Origin: Rhododendron vialii
Lineage: Eukaryota > Streptophyta > Magnoliopsida > Ericales > Ericaceae
Direction of reading: 5' to 3'
NCBI RefSeq assembly: GCF_030253575.1
Contig: NC_080567.1
Location: forward strand, 36,485,501 to 36,549,500
DNA: 64,000 bases
Shown piece after piece: positions 12,661 to 23,116 of the stretch. Both the position numbers and the translations under genes were made by a program. The notes under the pieces are model-generated. The model searched no databases. It had not been told where the DNA came from and saw only the letters and a program-made list of their open reading frames with translations. Numbering within the stretch: the stretch's first letter is position 1; each line of letters begins with the position of its first letter.

Positions 12661-13456
12661 GTCACGCTTAGAGTTTTATCTTTTTATACAATCGATCCTA
12701 TATAAGCCCGAATAAAAGAGGAGGATTATGCGTTAAGTATCTGACACATAAAAACCTCGTTAGATTACTATGAGATGCAATATTGGAAAACGAGAAGATA
12801 ATTAGAACATAGATTGCTTATCAAAAAAAAAAAAGTGGGACATAGATTCTGTCTAAGAATTAATAATGACACACAAATGTGGAAAGTAATTACTAGTTGG
12901 AAGGGCCGAATTTTGAAGTCTTGAACACTTTTGCAGTGGATTTTGAATGATTTCACCTGGAACTGACCATTTTTGCTTCCTAGATAGAAACCTTCCCCAC
13001 AGTTATTCACAGGTTCATTTCACCTGGAACTGACCATTGATGCTTCCTAGATAGAAACCTTCCCCACAGTTATTCACAGGTTCATTTCACCTGGAACTGA
13101 CCTTTAATAGTTACCGGCCAATCTGATGAGGGCATTTCGGGAAAGTGAACGGAAGTTCCAAAAACACACACGGCGATCGACATGCCCCCACCCTGCTGAT
13201 CGATTCACATGATTTATTATCATGTCTCCTACTTTTTTCTTAAAGAGAGAGAAAATTTCCGCGGCATAATAGTAACTCTGCATGTGTCACGATTAGAGTT
13301 TTATCATTTTACACAATCGATCTTATATAAGCCCGGATAAAAGATCGAGGAGGATTGTGCGTTAGGTATTTGACACATAAAAACCTTGTTAGATCACTAT
13401 GACATGAATCCGATTAATATAGCCGACCCAATTGATTGGGACCTAAGGTTCGGTTT

Positions 13457-15441
13457 TGCGGGCACGCGCCCAGGAAAATTTTCGTTTACAAAAATTGGCG
13501 CAGGCCCTTTTTCAGAAAAAAGCGCGGCGAAACGCCTCGATTCAGAGTCGTCACTCGGGTTTTAGCGGTGAAGCACCCAAGGAACCGAACTCGAAAACGT
13601 TTGCCACGTTTGTTTGATTTTGAAAAGGCGTAGACCGGTCCGTCGTCACCTTCGATATCTGAGGTTCGGGAGCCAGGTTACGAGAGGGGAAGGGTTTTAC
13701 GGCACCCCCTCTTGCCCAATCCGAAGATCGGTCTCTACTCGGACATTTTGCAAAAGCATTTGCATTTTTCTCTCATTTTATCATTTTTTTTAGCCAGTTA
13801 GGGCGGGGGAATAATTAATAGGGATTAAAACGGTAACAACTTGCAGCTTATATGACAAAGTGTTTTATGGATAACTTGATTGCAATGCTAAATATAGATT
13901 GAGAACAAGCACTGAGCAGCCCGAACAAACTGAAGTAGGCTGTCACAAAGCGACGTGAGCAGATCCTGCCAGCATGCACCGACCGAGCCACTGCATGCTG
14001 ATTTAGACATGCGCACGCCACTCTATAACTGGCGTACTCCACTTTATTACTTACTCAGTCTTTGCTCGCAACCCTCTGGGCTCTGGAAAAGGACCAGCGC
14101 ACACCCAGGACAAACCACGCAGTTTAATATAACAGATTATACGATAACAGGCAGAAGAAATGGCTTTAGGCCATGAAAGAAAACAGAATACCCCAAAACA
14201 GCGTGGGGACAAGGAATAGGCCAAGATTAGACTAAGATGCAAGGGTCAGCCACTGAATCCAGGCACCAACTGCCGTACGCCAGTGTTATACGGCCGTACG
14301 CCACTTAAGCCTTGATTCAGTGTTTGGCTTTGCATCATTTGGGCTCTGGAACATGACCAGAAGGATCCCAGAGGCCTTTTAAACAGATAAGGAGCGAGCG
14401 TGAATGAAAACGTCTAAGCAGCTCTAAACATACAGAAAGCAGTAGACTGATTATTATCATGCAAGGGTGATTGAATGAAGTGAAAGCAAGCTAAAGGGAC
14501 GATCCATGATCCCCACGCCAGTATTGCACGTGCTACCATTACTGGCGTACGGCATGATGTTACTGGCGTGCGCCATGTTCTCCTTTCATCCGACTCACGT
14601 ATTTTACCAGTTTAAGACCAGGACTAGTATTATCTACTAGCCTGGGCCTTTCTGGTTCCCCTCAGGAGCTGAAAACAAAAAAAGACGCAAAGGTGGTATA
14701 CCTTTTTGTATTGTGGTTTGGAGGTGGTATTGAGTCTTAACAGTTGAAGATGGAGGTGGTATAGTGGTTGAATATCAGTGGGGTGTGGAAATGGGTTGCT
14801 CTCCTTTCTCTTTCAATGGAAGAAGAGAGATAGGGAGCTTGAAGAAAGAAGAGGGAGAGAGATTGCACTTCTTAATGTGGCTAACCCCTTGCAAATGAAT
14901 GCAAGGGGGGTATTTATAGAGGAGAGAGGGACTGAGATCAGTTTGGGCAAGGCCATGTTTGGCTGGCCTTAGGTGAAGATGGAGCCTCCCATGCATTAAA
15001 TGCATGGGACTAGTTGATGGGGGGTGTAGGAGAAAGAGGGAGCGTCTCTGCCGAGGGTAATCATCAGGGACACTGTAGCCGACGTCAGGGTGGCACAAAA
15101 GTCTCGCCCATGTGGCTGAATAAAGTTGATTTGACTGGATTTGACTGGCGTGCGCCACACATGGAGTGGCGTGCGCCAGTAAAAGCTGGGCCAATGCTCG
15201 ATGACTGACACGTGGCAGCTAACTGGCGTGCGCCTCCAAGACACTGACGTATGCCAGTTGGGTTTTGCTGGGGCTGTTAGGCTCTGGCTTGAAGGGTTCG
15301 AAGTGGGTTGGAAAGGGGTTCGGGACGCTCAAAGCTCAAACACACCAATGTCCTTTGACCGTTCTCGACTATAATCATCATTGGAGAAATAAAAGATCGC
15401 CAAATAACTTTATCTGGACAAGCCAGAATGGGGTGTCTACA
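13457..15441. mobile_element. 1985-bp TG..CA element, probably a solo LTR, 5-bp TSD
   Basis: It begins TGCGGGCACGCGCC and ends GGTGTCTACA, with GGTTT duplicated at 13452-13456 and 15442-15446. The interrupted sequence is recognisable in units 1 and 2. The left part has the GAGTCGTCACTCGGGTTTTAG motif-type leader common in plant LTR elements. No gag or pol frame is visible, and no second internal copy of the end, so a solo LTR fits best. It carries about ten copies of an ACTGGCGTRCGCCAGT-like palindrome between about 14015 and 15260. Confidence 0.75.
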
Positions 15442-16040
15442 GGTTTGGTTTGATAATTTCGGCGGTATTCTATTTTTCTTAACTCCCACAGTTTTCTGAA
15501 AAATTTACTCCTATAATGCAATTTAGTATATATTGTTCACAGTAAAATTCCGTTTTAGAAGTAGAATTTAAGGGAACAGGTAAAGTGGGTACGAATCACT
15601 TGAATCACACTCACTATGGTACAAGCATAATCTTATCTACGCTGAGCAAAAAAAAAAAAAGGTATAATATCATCAATTGGCTACCTCGATCTAATTATTC
15701 TCTACGTGCCATAAATAAATCAAAATTTATGGGCATGTCGATCCTGACATTTCGGGGCCTAGGAAGAATTTCGAATTAGTGACCCCAATTTTTTCTTTTG
15801 GGGGTAATATATTGGGGTACTAGTAAATTTTTTTTTTTGTTGAGCTTGCATGTTGAATTGACTTAACTTTACACATTTTTACCGGGCCAAAGCAGCCATC
15901 TCTTGAGCCTTAGCGCAGGATTGACTCTATTTTTGGGTACTCGTGCAATTTGATGAAATCAAAATTTTAGACTTCTAATTCATGTTTTTCGATGGTACAA
16001 GATTGTTGGGGTGCATGAGTGGAATCATAGTTTGAATGCT

Positions 16041-17687
16041 TACTTTTTTTGTTATGATGTTTTACTGTTTAGTGTCTTTTTAATCTTTATATTCACTTTT
16101 CAAAGATTGTAAAATTCTTATTTCGGCCGCTCCAAAAAATAATGTACTTTCAAAATGCATGTGCAGTTCGAGAGTTTTTTTAATTCAGCAACCATGTTAA
16201 TCTCTTCTAAATATAAAGGAAGATCACCAATTTGGTGTCTCCTCTTTTTGAAGTGCCATCACAAAAGTGTTGTGATTGACACTTTTACCCCTGAAAAACT
16301 TTCTTCCAACCTTTTTGCCAAAAAAAAAAAAACTACTACGGAAAAAAAGGGTATGCAGGTGGAGTACCTCTCTTTTGCTTCATTGTCGACACAAACTGCC
16401 AAGACCATCATTGTCCTCTCTCTCTTTTGTTCCACAGTGAAGTACACCATTTTCCTGTCAAAAAAGAAAGAAACGACAAATAAGGTAAGCTAATTACAGA
16501 GCCAATTATTGTTGGCAAAAATGGTCTTCAAGATGATGAAAGTGACGATGTACTCTTTAAAATCTAGGACGTCACTACGTCAGGTACAATTCGAATCACG
16601 TTAAGAAAACGTTGTTTTAAAAATAGTATTTGTTCCTATCAAAAGGTGTGCGCACCGGATTACAATAAATTTGTCTTCAAGATAAAACGAATTCGAAATC
16701 TATGTTCTTTCTATCTGCGTTTGCACAAACGAAGACAGACAGAATATCCATTTAGCAAATATAAAAGAACTAATAATTGATATTCTATTTCTGTGGAATA
16801 ATAGAATATGAATTTGCCATTCTAGAAAGAGAGTGTGTAGAGAGAGCAATTCAATATGAAAATTTTTGGTCCATTGAATGACTTTACAAATGACCTATTA
16901 ATAAATTTATAGGCATTTTTGTGTGAAAGATTGTGTCTCTAGTAAACAGCCATAAGGATTGGTCATGGCTTTTGAAGACACCAATTAGGAGGATTGTGTC
17001 TTTTAAAGACAATTAATTTGAAATGAACATGCCTATTAGTAGACACCCTTTAAGTAATTAACGGTCTTGTTATTGTCAGCCCACTGGGTTGACGATAATC
17101 ACACTAGAAGACAAGAAAAATACATATTTTTGTGTACTTTTTATACCCTTCTGATACACATTTACACACTCACTATTGTCAGCCTATTGGATTGATTTTA
17201 GAATTTTTCAATAACTAATTAGGAAGTATCATGCCTCTTGGAGACACTCAATCTCATGTTTCGCATCTCTTTCTAACAATCACACACACACACATATGTG
17301 CATATTTAATGTCTGCATATGCGCATATATAGCTATTTCCAGTTGTTTTTGGTTTGATTTTTCCTACTTCTTTTAGGCTTTGTTTGAAACTCAAGAAAAG
17401 TGAGGGAAATAAAAATACTCCTAACACTTTGGAAAGTGAGGAAAAAGAAAATGGCACTTTTTTGCTCATACTTCTTTACCATACGTAACCAAAAAAGATG
17501 CATGGTGGAATTTTTTATGACGAAATTTTCACAAATGCTTCTCACTTTTGGTTGAATTTTCACAAATTTTATCAAAATTTAACTCGTGTATCCCGACCTC
17601 TAATTAGGTTAAAGCCTGCTTTTTGATCTGTAAACCAGTGTTACATCTATAGCATTTCCAAACCTTCACTATGGAACAATAATAGTA
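16041..17687. other. Intergenic, nothing assigned
   Basis: AT-rich sequence without a supported gene. It has a short CA run near 17279-17295. Reading frames here (for example 16155-16493) have no recognisable domain and read through homopolymers. Confidence 0.5.
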
Positions 17688-17870
17688 CTTTATCCGTTTC
17701 ATAAAGTCTGGTACTTTCACTATTCCAATTATATAGATCTTATTTGATAGATTTTAATTTATTCTATTAAATAAAGTTCAAAAAATCACCTCAAACATTA
17801 TATTATGAACTATACAATTTAAAAATAACACGTATTCCTGAAAATGTCAAAATTCATGGAACGGAGGGAG
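17688..17870. mobile_element. Stowaway-like MITE (Tc1/mariner type), TA TSD
   Basis: The right end is ACGGAGGGAG followed by TA, the complement of the classic CTCCCTCCGT terminus. The left end, CTTTATCCGTTTCAT, is a degenerate match. TA flanks both ends (17686-17687 and 17871-17872). The length and AT-rich interior fit. Confidence 0.75.
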
Positions 17871-18119
17871 TAGTTAACTACCTCCTTCAATCAAGAAGCC
17901 TTTATGGCTTCGTAATTAAAAAATTAACTTCTTTTTATCTCAGAAAACACGTGTATTATGCTAGAAAGTCAAGCAGTCTTCGTAGTCTTCTATTCAGAAA
18001 CCTTTTTCTCTCTCTATAAAATCACAACCTTGACTGATCCCTGGAATTTCAAAATCCCAATCGTCTCTCTCTCTCTCTCTCTCTTCGAAGTCTTCTATTC
18101 AGATACCTTTTTCCCTCCC

Positions 18120-18127
18120 TATAAAAT
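18120..18127 (+). promoter_or_regulatory. Candidate TATA box of PADRE gene 2
   Basis: TATAAAAT lies 90 bp before the ATG. The same box, within the same surrounding block, is duplicated upstream at 18015-18022. A CT tract at 18170-18196 lies between the box and the start, in the likely 5' UTR. Confidence 0.55.
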
Positions 18128-18164
18128 CACAACCATAACTGATCCCTAGAATTTCAAAATCCCA

Positions 18165-18200
<36 letters not shown>

Positions 18201-18209
18201 CTGTTGATA

Positions 18210-18629
18210 ATGGGCATTTGTGCTTCTTCTGAAATCACAAGGAGGGGAGCTGGTAAGCCTGGTATTAAGAAATGGCCACCCACAGCAGCCATGGTTATCC
18301 ATGACTTGGATGGGGGACACCAAGAGTTCAGACAACCAATCAAAGCAGGACAAATCCTCTCCCAAAACCCAAACTGCTTCCTCAGCAACTCAGAAACCAT
18401 GTTTCTTGGCTCCCACCTGCCTCAAGTGCCCGACGAAGAACAACTCCAGCTTGGACAAATTTACTTCCTCATCCCCATCTCCAAGTCACGAACACCACTT
18501 TCTTTGCAAGACTTGTGTGCCCTAGCTGTCAAGGCTAGTTCGGCTCTCGATAATTCTCCGTCTTCACATAAAAAAAGGTCGGTTTTCCGGAGGGACGTTC
18601 GGCGGGTTGCAGGGTTCCGGCAAGCTTGA
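18210..18629 (+). CDS. PADRE/DUF4228 protein, MGICASS type (copy 1)
   Basis: A 139-aa single-exon gene. The N-terminus MGICASS fits N-myristoylation at Gly2 with a neighbouring Cys4 that could be palmitoylated, which would place the protein on a membrane (inference). PADRE hallmarks are WPPTAAMVIHDLDGGHQEF, the helix and NPNCFLSNSE, EEQLQLGQIYFLIP and LSLQDLCALAVKASSAL. The tail is basic (RRDVRRVAG). I set the start at the ATG at 18210, not the in-frame TTG 6 bp upstream. The gene at 22712 is a close paralogue in the same orientation 4.5 kb away, so this is a tandem pair. The usual stress-response association belongs to the family and is not shown here. Confidence 0.9.
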   Translation: MGICASSEITRRGAGKPGIKKWPPTAAMVIHDLDGGHQEFRQPIKAGQILSQNPNCFLSNSETMFLGSHLPQVPDEEQLQLGQIYFLIPISKSRTPLSLQDLCALAVKASSALDNSPSSHKKRSVFRRDVRRVAGFRQA

Positions 18630-18953
18630 CCCGGTGGGATGGGTTCTCACCGCGGTAGTAAAAAAAAATAAGAAGAAGAAGTTGCATGGGACGAGCAAGT
18701 GACCAAAAGGGGTCCCTTGCTGTGGCAGTATTTTAGGTTTAGTTGTGTGTTGATGAAAAAAAAAAACAGAGATCGAAGAAGAAGGTGTAGTTGTGTGGAC
18801 AGCATGCATGCATCTTTCCTTTTGGTGTCTTCCCCTCATACAATCGACTTATAATTTCATTGTGTTTAGAGATTGAATTCTAAAATTAATTATGCTAGAA
18901 ATTCATTTGTACAATTGAATTATGAGTGATTGAGGACTTTGACTACGAATCTA
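18630..18953. other. 3' flank of PADRE gene 2
   Basis: Presumed 3' UTR and spacer up to the Harbinger-like element. No other feature is supported. Confidence 0.5.
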
Positions 18954-19469
18954 GGGCCCGATTGGATGCCGTATGCGTTTTTGGTGTATTATTTATGAAA
19001 GGAGATAAAATAGTAAGGATATTAGTTAAGAAGAGAAGATCTACATTGATGTGACATTTATAGATGATGTATTAAAAAGTAGATGGTTTGGATGATGTAT
19101 TAGAATGAATGATGTATAATGTAAAAAATTGTCAAATGACTCTTTTACCTTTGTACAGTCCCAAACTTTATTATGTCTAACATTAATTATATAATTGCAA
19201 AACTTAATATATTTAATGATTTTTCGACAATTTTAAGTTATAATAATTTATTATACCAATAAATTAAATAATATAACAATTTTTTAAAATATAAATTTTA
19301 TTTACTCATTATAAAAATAACTTAGAATGTTATTTAGTTTAAAAAAACGTTTTCAATTTGTTCCAGCCATCTATTCTTTTCTATCCAGCTGTTCGTTTTC
19401 ATTCTCCTGTGTTCCAATACACCAAATCATTTTTTCTTTTTTTCCTCTTGTTCTTATCGTTTATACTCT

Positions 19470-19524
<55 letters not shown>

Positions 19525-19998
19525 AACGAAGAAGAAAAAAGAAGCAGCAGCGGCGGCGGCAGCCACTGGTCCTCGCTCTCCGATCGTCTCTCTCTGTCTC
19601 TCCAATCGTCTCTCTCCATCTCTCCGATATGTACGGAACCCATGTACGTCTCTCTCTAGTCTCTACATATCATATATATTTTGTGTGTGTGTTTTTGTGG
19701 TGATGGCCTGTTCTTCTTCTTCTTCACTATCTCTGTTAGTAGAGAGAGAGAAAAGAGAGAGAGCCGTTAGGAGAGGGGATGAGGAGGGGTGTTTTGGTAA
19801 AAAATTAGGCGTATACACCTGGATTAGCTATTGCTACCTGGGAGGGTACGTAGCAATAATTTATGGTTGTTCTGGGTGTATTAGCGAATACGGAGATTAG
19901 TTAATACAGAAGAAGAAATGGATATCAAACAGTGTATTAGCCTCTCATCTGGGTGTATTGTGTAATACACCCACCGTATACACCATCCAATCGAGCCT
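18954..19998. mobile_element. PIF/Harbinger-like element, CTA TSD
   Basis: The left end GGGCCCGATTGGATGCCGTA and the right end, whose complement starts AGGCTCGATTGGATGGTGTA, form imperfect inverted repeats. CTA is duplicated at 18951-18953 and 19999-20001, as expected for a 3-bp Harbinger target site. The interior (1045 bp) holds an AT-rich half, a 49-bp GA tract at 19472-19520 and no transposase. Long frames here (19358-19900) are repeat-driven. Confidence 0.78.
19472..19520. repeat. (GA)n microsatellite
   Basis: A pure AG/GA tract of 49 bp inside the Harbinger-like element. Confidence 0.95.
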
Positions 19999-20311
19999 CT
20001 AGTGTGCTATTTTTGTCAAATACTCGGATGACAATCGATCAGAACGTAGGTTATCGTCACCACTCGATTGTTAATTTTACTATTATTCCAAATTCGTTGA
20101 CATCTATGTCGTAGAGTATGAGGTATATATGATATTCTCCGAAAAGACATGCCGGTCTCTCTTTACTTGATTTTCATGTTATTATTATTACTAAGCATTC
20201 TTTACTCTTAAAAATGACAAATATCCCTTGATTTCATAATTACTATCACTATTGTTAATTTTCATCACATCTGCAGTTTCATGTTCGGTACTGAGCAATC
20301 TTCATGCTACA

Positions 20312-20665
20312 TACACTACCATCCATCCACTACACCATCCACTACATCTTTTGTAGAGCTCATTCCGGGTTCCAAAAAAATACAGAAAAATGTCCATAAA
20401 TTTTAGAATAATATTTTATGGGGCCCTGTAAAAAATCAGTTCTAACGAATATCGGTAAGTATTATTTCTTGATTTGTAGGGGCGAAATTGCTCAACTGTA
20501 CAGTTTCGCCTCTACGAATCAAAAAATAACACTTACCGATATTTGTTGGAACCGATTTTTTATAGGGCTCCATAATATATTATTTTAAAATTTATGAACA
20601 TTTTTTTGTATTTTTTTGAAACCCGAGGTGGGCCATACAAAAAATGTAGTGAATGATGTAGTGTA
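20312..20665. mobile_element. 354-bp foldback element
   Basis: Almost the whole element is one imperfect inverted repeat. Its ends are TACACTAC and GTAGTGTA, and its axis is near 20490 between GGGGCGAAA and TTTCGCCTC. Arms of about 170 bp leave a loop of about 15 bp. No coding capacity. I could not assign a clear target duplication. Confidence 0.8.
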
Positions 20666-22439
20666 CCTAGACTTATTGAGGTTTAAAATGGGCCCACAAG
20701 TGGATTTGCGTATCCATGAACGATTAAATTAAATAATTTTCTACAAAATAACCGATTTGAACGGTAAAGACAAGTGTAAGTGGGCCTACAAGTGGGACAT
20801 TATAAGGCTATAAACTTGGTGTATAGTATAGGCCTTTGAGAAGTCCAAGTTTCTCAACAGATAGCCCACTAAATATCTTTCTTTTTTTTTTGAAAGGGCC
20901 CACTAAATATCAGCCCAATAAAATTTTCTCCCAAATTTAGGATTCCCTTTTCAAACTCTCCCAAATCATAGTGTGGGGATGGTGGTGTGCACATTTAGAC
21001 CGTTCGTCTTGGCAATTAATGCTTTGGATTGCTCGGCGCTGTGGGCAATATCAACCGACCAATCGTCTCAGCAATCTTAACCATTAGTTGCCGAGATGAT
21101 TGGACGGTCCGGCCGACTGTATACAGCACCGTGGACAGCACCATCCCTAGTCACCCAAATCAATCTCTCTCTCTCTCGACGAAGGAACCCAACACTATAG
21201 CCATCATCGCTGCCGTCGGCGGAGGCCGGAAAGTCGACAAAGGCAAACCACGATGTTTGATTACTAAATGTCTTCAACTGTTTGACGGGGCGATCAAATA
21301 AATATTGCATGTTTTTTTGGAATTGATTTTGGCACTTCCCAAATTGATAACCACACCTCCTAGGGGAGTGCCAAAATCAATACCCTTTTTTTGGATAATT
21401 AATTTTTGGATAATTAATAAATATTGCATCTTATTCTTATTAACGCTAAGCAAAAAATCTTATTCTTATTAATTTCTTTATCTGCTACATTCATTAACGT
21501 CTACTAGAATTGCAAATGAACCAAGTTGTTCGAAAACTGTTCGAGGATCGGCTCGACGAGGAGTCATTCGAGTTCCTTTTCTCTTCTAAAAGAACCAAAC
21601 CCAAGCCTCATTTCTAGGCTCGTTCCATAAATGAGCTGAGCCGGCGAGCTTTCGTACCTATAAAGTTGAATTAGACTTTCAAATTAAACCTGAGATCAAA
21701 TAAATAATAATTTTCAGAAAGACTATTCATAAATAATACTCCTAAGGGGAGTACGTATATATGCTGATATATGCATGCATTGTCACAAATTTGAACTTCC
21801 AATGGAAGAAAAAGTCTACGCTATCTATCAGCTTACGTGGAAAATCTGCATTAGCTTTCATTTCTACCGTTAAAGTTTGAGAGCATATTTATCCACCAAG
21901 TATTACTATAGTAATTAAGCTAGATGCGTATAACTGACTCGAATATCCTGATTTTTAAAGAGAATATATATATGTTCTATAAGTAGAAAATACACATACG
22001 GATCCACCTCGAGCAATGAGTCTAGCTAGGTTTCCTTACCACTTGAGCTACCACTATTTTCGTAACTTTTTGTTTAGTTTTTTATCATAATTTTTTGGCT
22101 AATCATTTGTCTCGATGAGAGAAATTAAAAAGGTATAAAAATGTAAGCCGAAATTAAAAATATTCATTTAAGAAAATGCTAAAGAAAAAAAAAAGACTAT
22201 TGTTTAAAAAAAAAATCATCTTTAATGATTTCTTTTTCTTTTTTTTTTACAATTGTTCATAAATTTTTACTTTTCATACTTCTCTTGTCAAGATAATTGG
22301 ACAGTCTAAATCTAAAGCATTTAACGTGAATCTAACAAAAACTGAAAAAGACGAAAAAATTAGCAAGACAGTAATTTTGGAGAACGTGGCCTGAATCTAG
22401 AAGCCTTGTAAGGGACTGTAAGTAGACCAAGTACTCCAT
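20666..22439. other. Intergenic between the two MGICASS PADRE genes
   Basis: No supported gene. A short inverted repeat at about 21320-21382 (TTGATTTTGGCACTTCCC and its near complement) resembles the hairpin MITEs at 38292 and 42360. On the minus strand near 22055-21975, GTAGCTCAAGTGGTAAGG resembles a tRNA A box, so a decayed tRNA-derived SINE is possible but unproven. The 21029-21301 frame has no recognisable domain. Confidence 0.4.
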
Positions 22440-22492
22440 TTGAAAAGAGAGTCAATTAGAAAGTCAAAGTCCAAAGTCTCCTATGCCATAAT

Positions 22493-22496
<4 letters not shown>

Positions 22497-22540
<44 letters not shown>

Positions 22541-22559
22541 AAGTCTCCTATGCCATAAT

Positions 22560-22601
<42 letters not shown>
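22497..22601. repeat. Two (CT)n tracts in a duplicated block
   Basis: Two CT tracts (about 22495-22532 and 22563-22601) each follow a copy of AGTCTCCTATGCCATAATAC. A third CT tract at about 22658-22697 sits directly before the PADRE start. Confidence 0.9.
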
Positions 22602-22604
<3 letters not shown>

Positions 22605-22605
<1 letters not shown>

Positions 22606-22611
22606 ATAAAT
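22605..22611 (+). promoter_or_regulatory. Candidate TATA box of PADRE gene 3
   Basis: TATAAAT lies 107 bp before the ATG in the context CCCTATAAATCACAACCA. This matches the context of the box before the paralogue at 18120, so the core promoter was duplicated with the gene. Confidence 0.55.
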
Positions 22612-22652
22612 CACAACCACATGACATCCCCAAATGGGCAAATTCCAGTTAA

Positions 22653-22701
<49 letters not shown>

Positions 22702-22711
22702 CTTGTTGGTA

Positions 22712-23116
22712 ATGGGCATTTGTGCATCTTCTCAGATCACAGGGAGAGGAGGTGGTATTATGAAATGGCCACCCACAGCCATGGTTGTTGACTTGGATGG
22801 GGGACTCCAAGAATTCAGAAAACCAGTCAGAGCAGGAAAAATCCTCTCCCAAAATCCAAACTGCTTCCTCTGCAGCTCAGAAGCCATGTTTCTTGGCTCT
22901 CACGTGCCTCACGTGCCCAACAATGAAGAACTACAGCTTGGAGCAATTTACTTCCTTGTCCCTACGTCTAAATCCCAAACACCGCTTTCCTTGCAAGACT
23001 TGTGTGCTCTAGCCATCAAGGCTAGCTCTGCTCTTAATAATTCTCTGTTTTGGAATAAATCGGGTCGGTTTTCCAGTCGGTTTCCAGGCGGGTTGCAGAG
23101 TTCCGGCAAGCTTTGA
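22712..23116 (+). CDS. PADRE/DUF4228 protein, MGICASS type (copy 2)
   Basis: A 134-aa single-exon gene, the close paralogue of the gene at 18210. It shares MGICASS (possible myristoylation and palmitoylation), WPPTAMVVDLDGG, the NPNCFLCSSEAMFLGSHVP core, ELQLGAIYFLVP and LSLQDLCALAIKASSALNNS. The tail GRFSSRFPGGLQSSGKL differs from the sister copy, so divergence is concentrated at the C-terminus. An in-frame ATG at 22634 would add 26 residues translated from the CT tract (an SLSLSL run). I reject that start because the paralogue begins at MGICASS. Expression probably depends on the shared TATA and CT-rich leader (inference). Confidence 0.9.
   Translation: MGICASSQITGRGGGIMKWPPTAMVVDLDGGLQEFRKPVRAGKILSQNPNCFLCSSEAMFLGSHVPHVPNNEELQLGAIYFLVPTSKSQTPLSLQDLCALAIKASSALNNSLFWNKSGRFSSRFPGGLQSSGKL

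Larger units (their letters stand above)
9541..16040. repeat. Tandem repeat unit 3, enlarged by insertions
   Basis: Third copy of the unit. It starts inside the MITE of the consensus and ends at ATTGTTGGGGTGC near 16010. The insertions at 11087-12660 and 13457-15441 account for most of the extra length. Within it, the block CCTAGATAGAAACCTTCCCC is triplicated around 10840, 12980 and 13045. TATATAAG occurs at 12699-12706 and 13324-13331. Confidence 0.8.

Noticed and set aside
1..16040. Assembly artefact as the explanation for the tandem units
   Set aside because: The copies differ by many substitutions and by private insertions with clean target duplications, so they are real and not recent collapsed copies.
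19358..19900. 180-aa open frame
   Set aside because: It is driven by a GA microsatellite (an RERERE run) inside the Harbinger-like element and has no domain.
21029..21301. 90-aa frame
   Set aside because: No recognisable domain, no paralogue in the window and a CT tract inside; probably random.
21975..22060. tRNA gene on the minus strand
   Set aside because: An A-box-like GTAGCTCAAGTGGTAAGG is present, but there is no good B box and no cloverleaf. At most it is a decayed tRNA-derived SINE.
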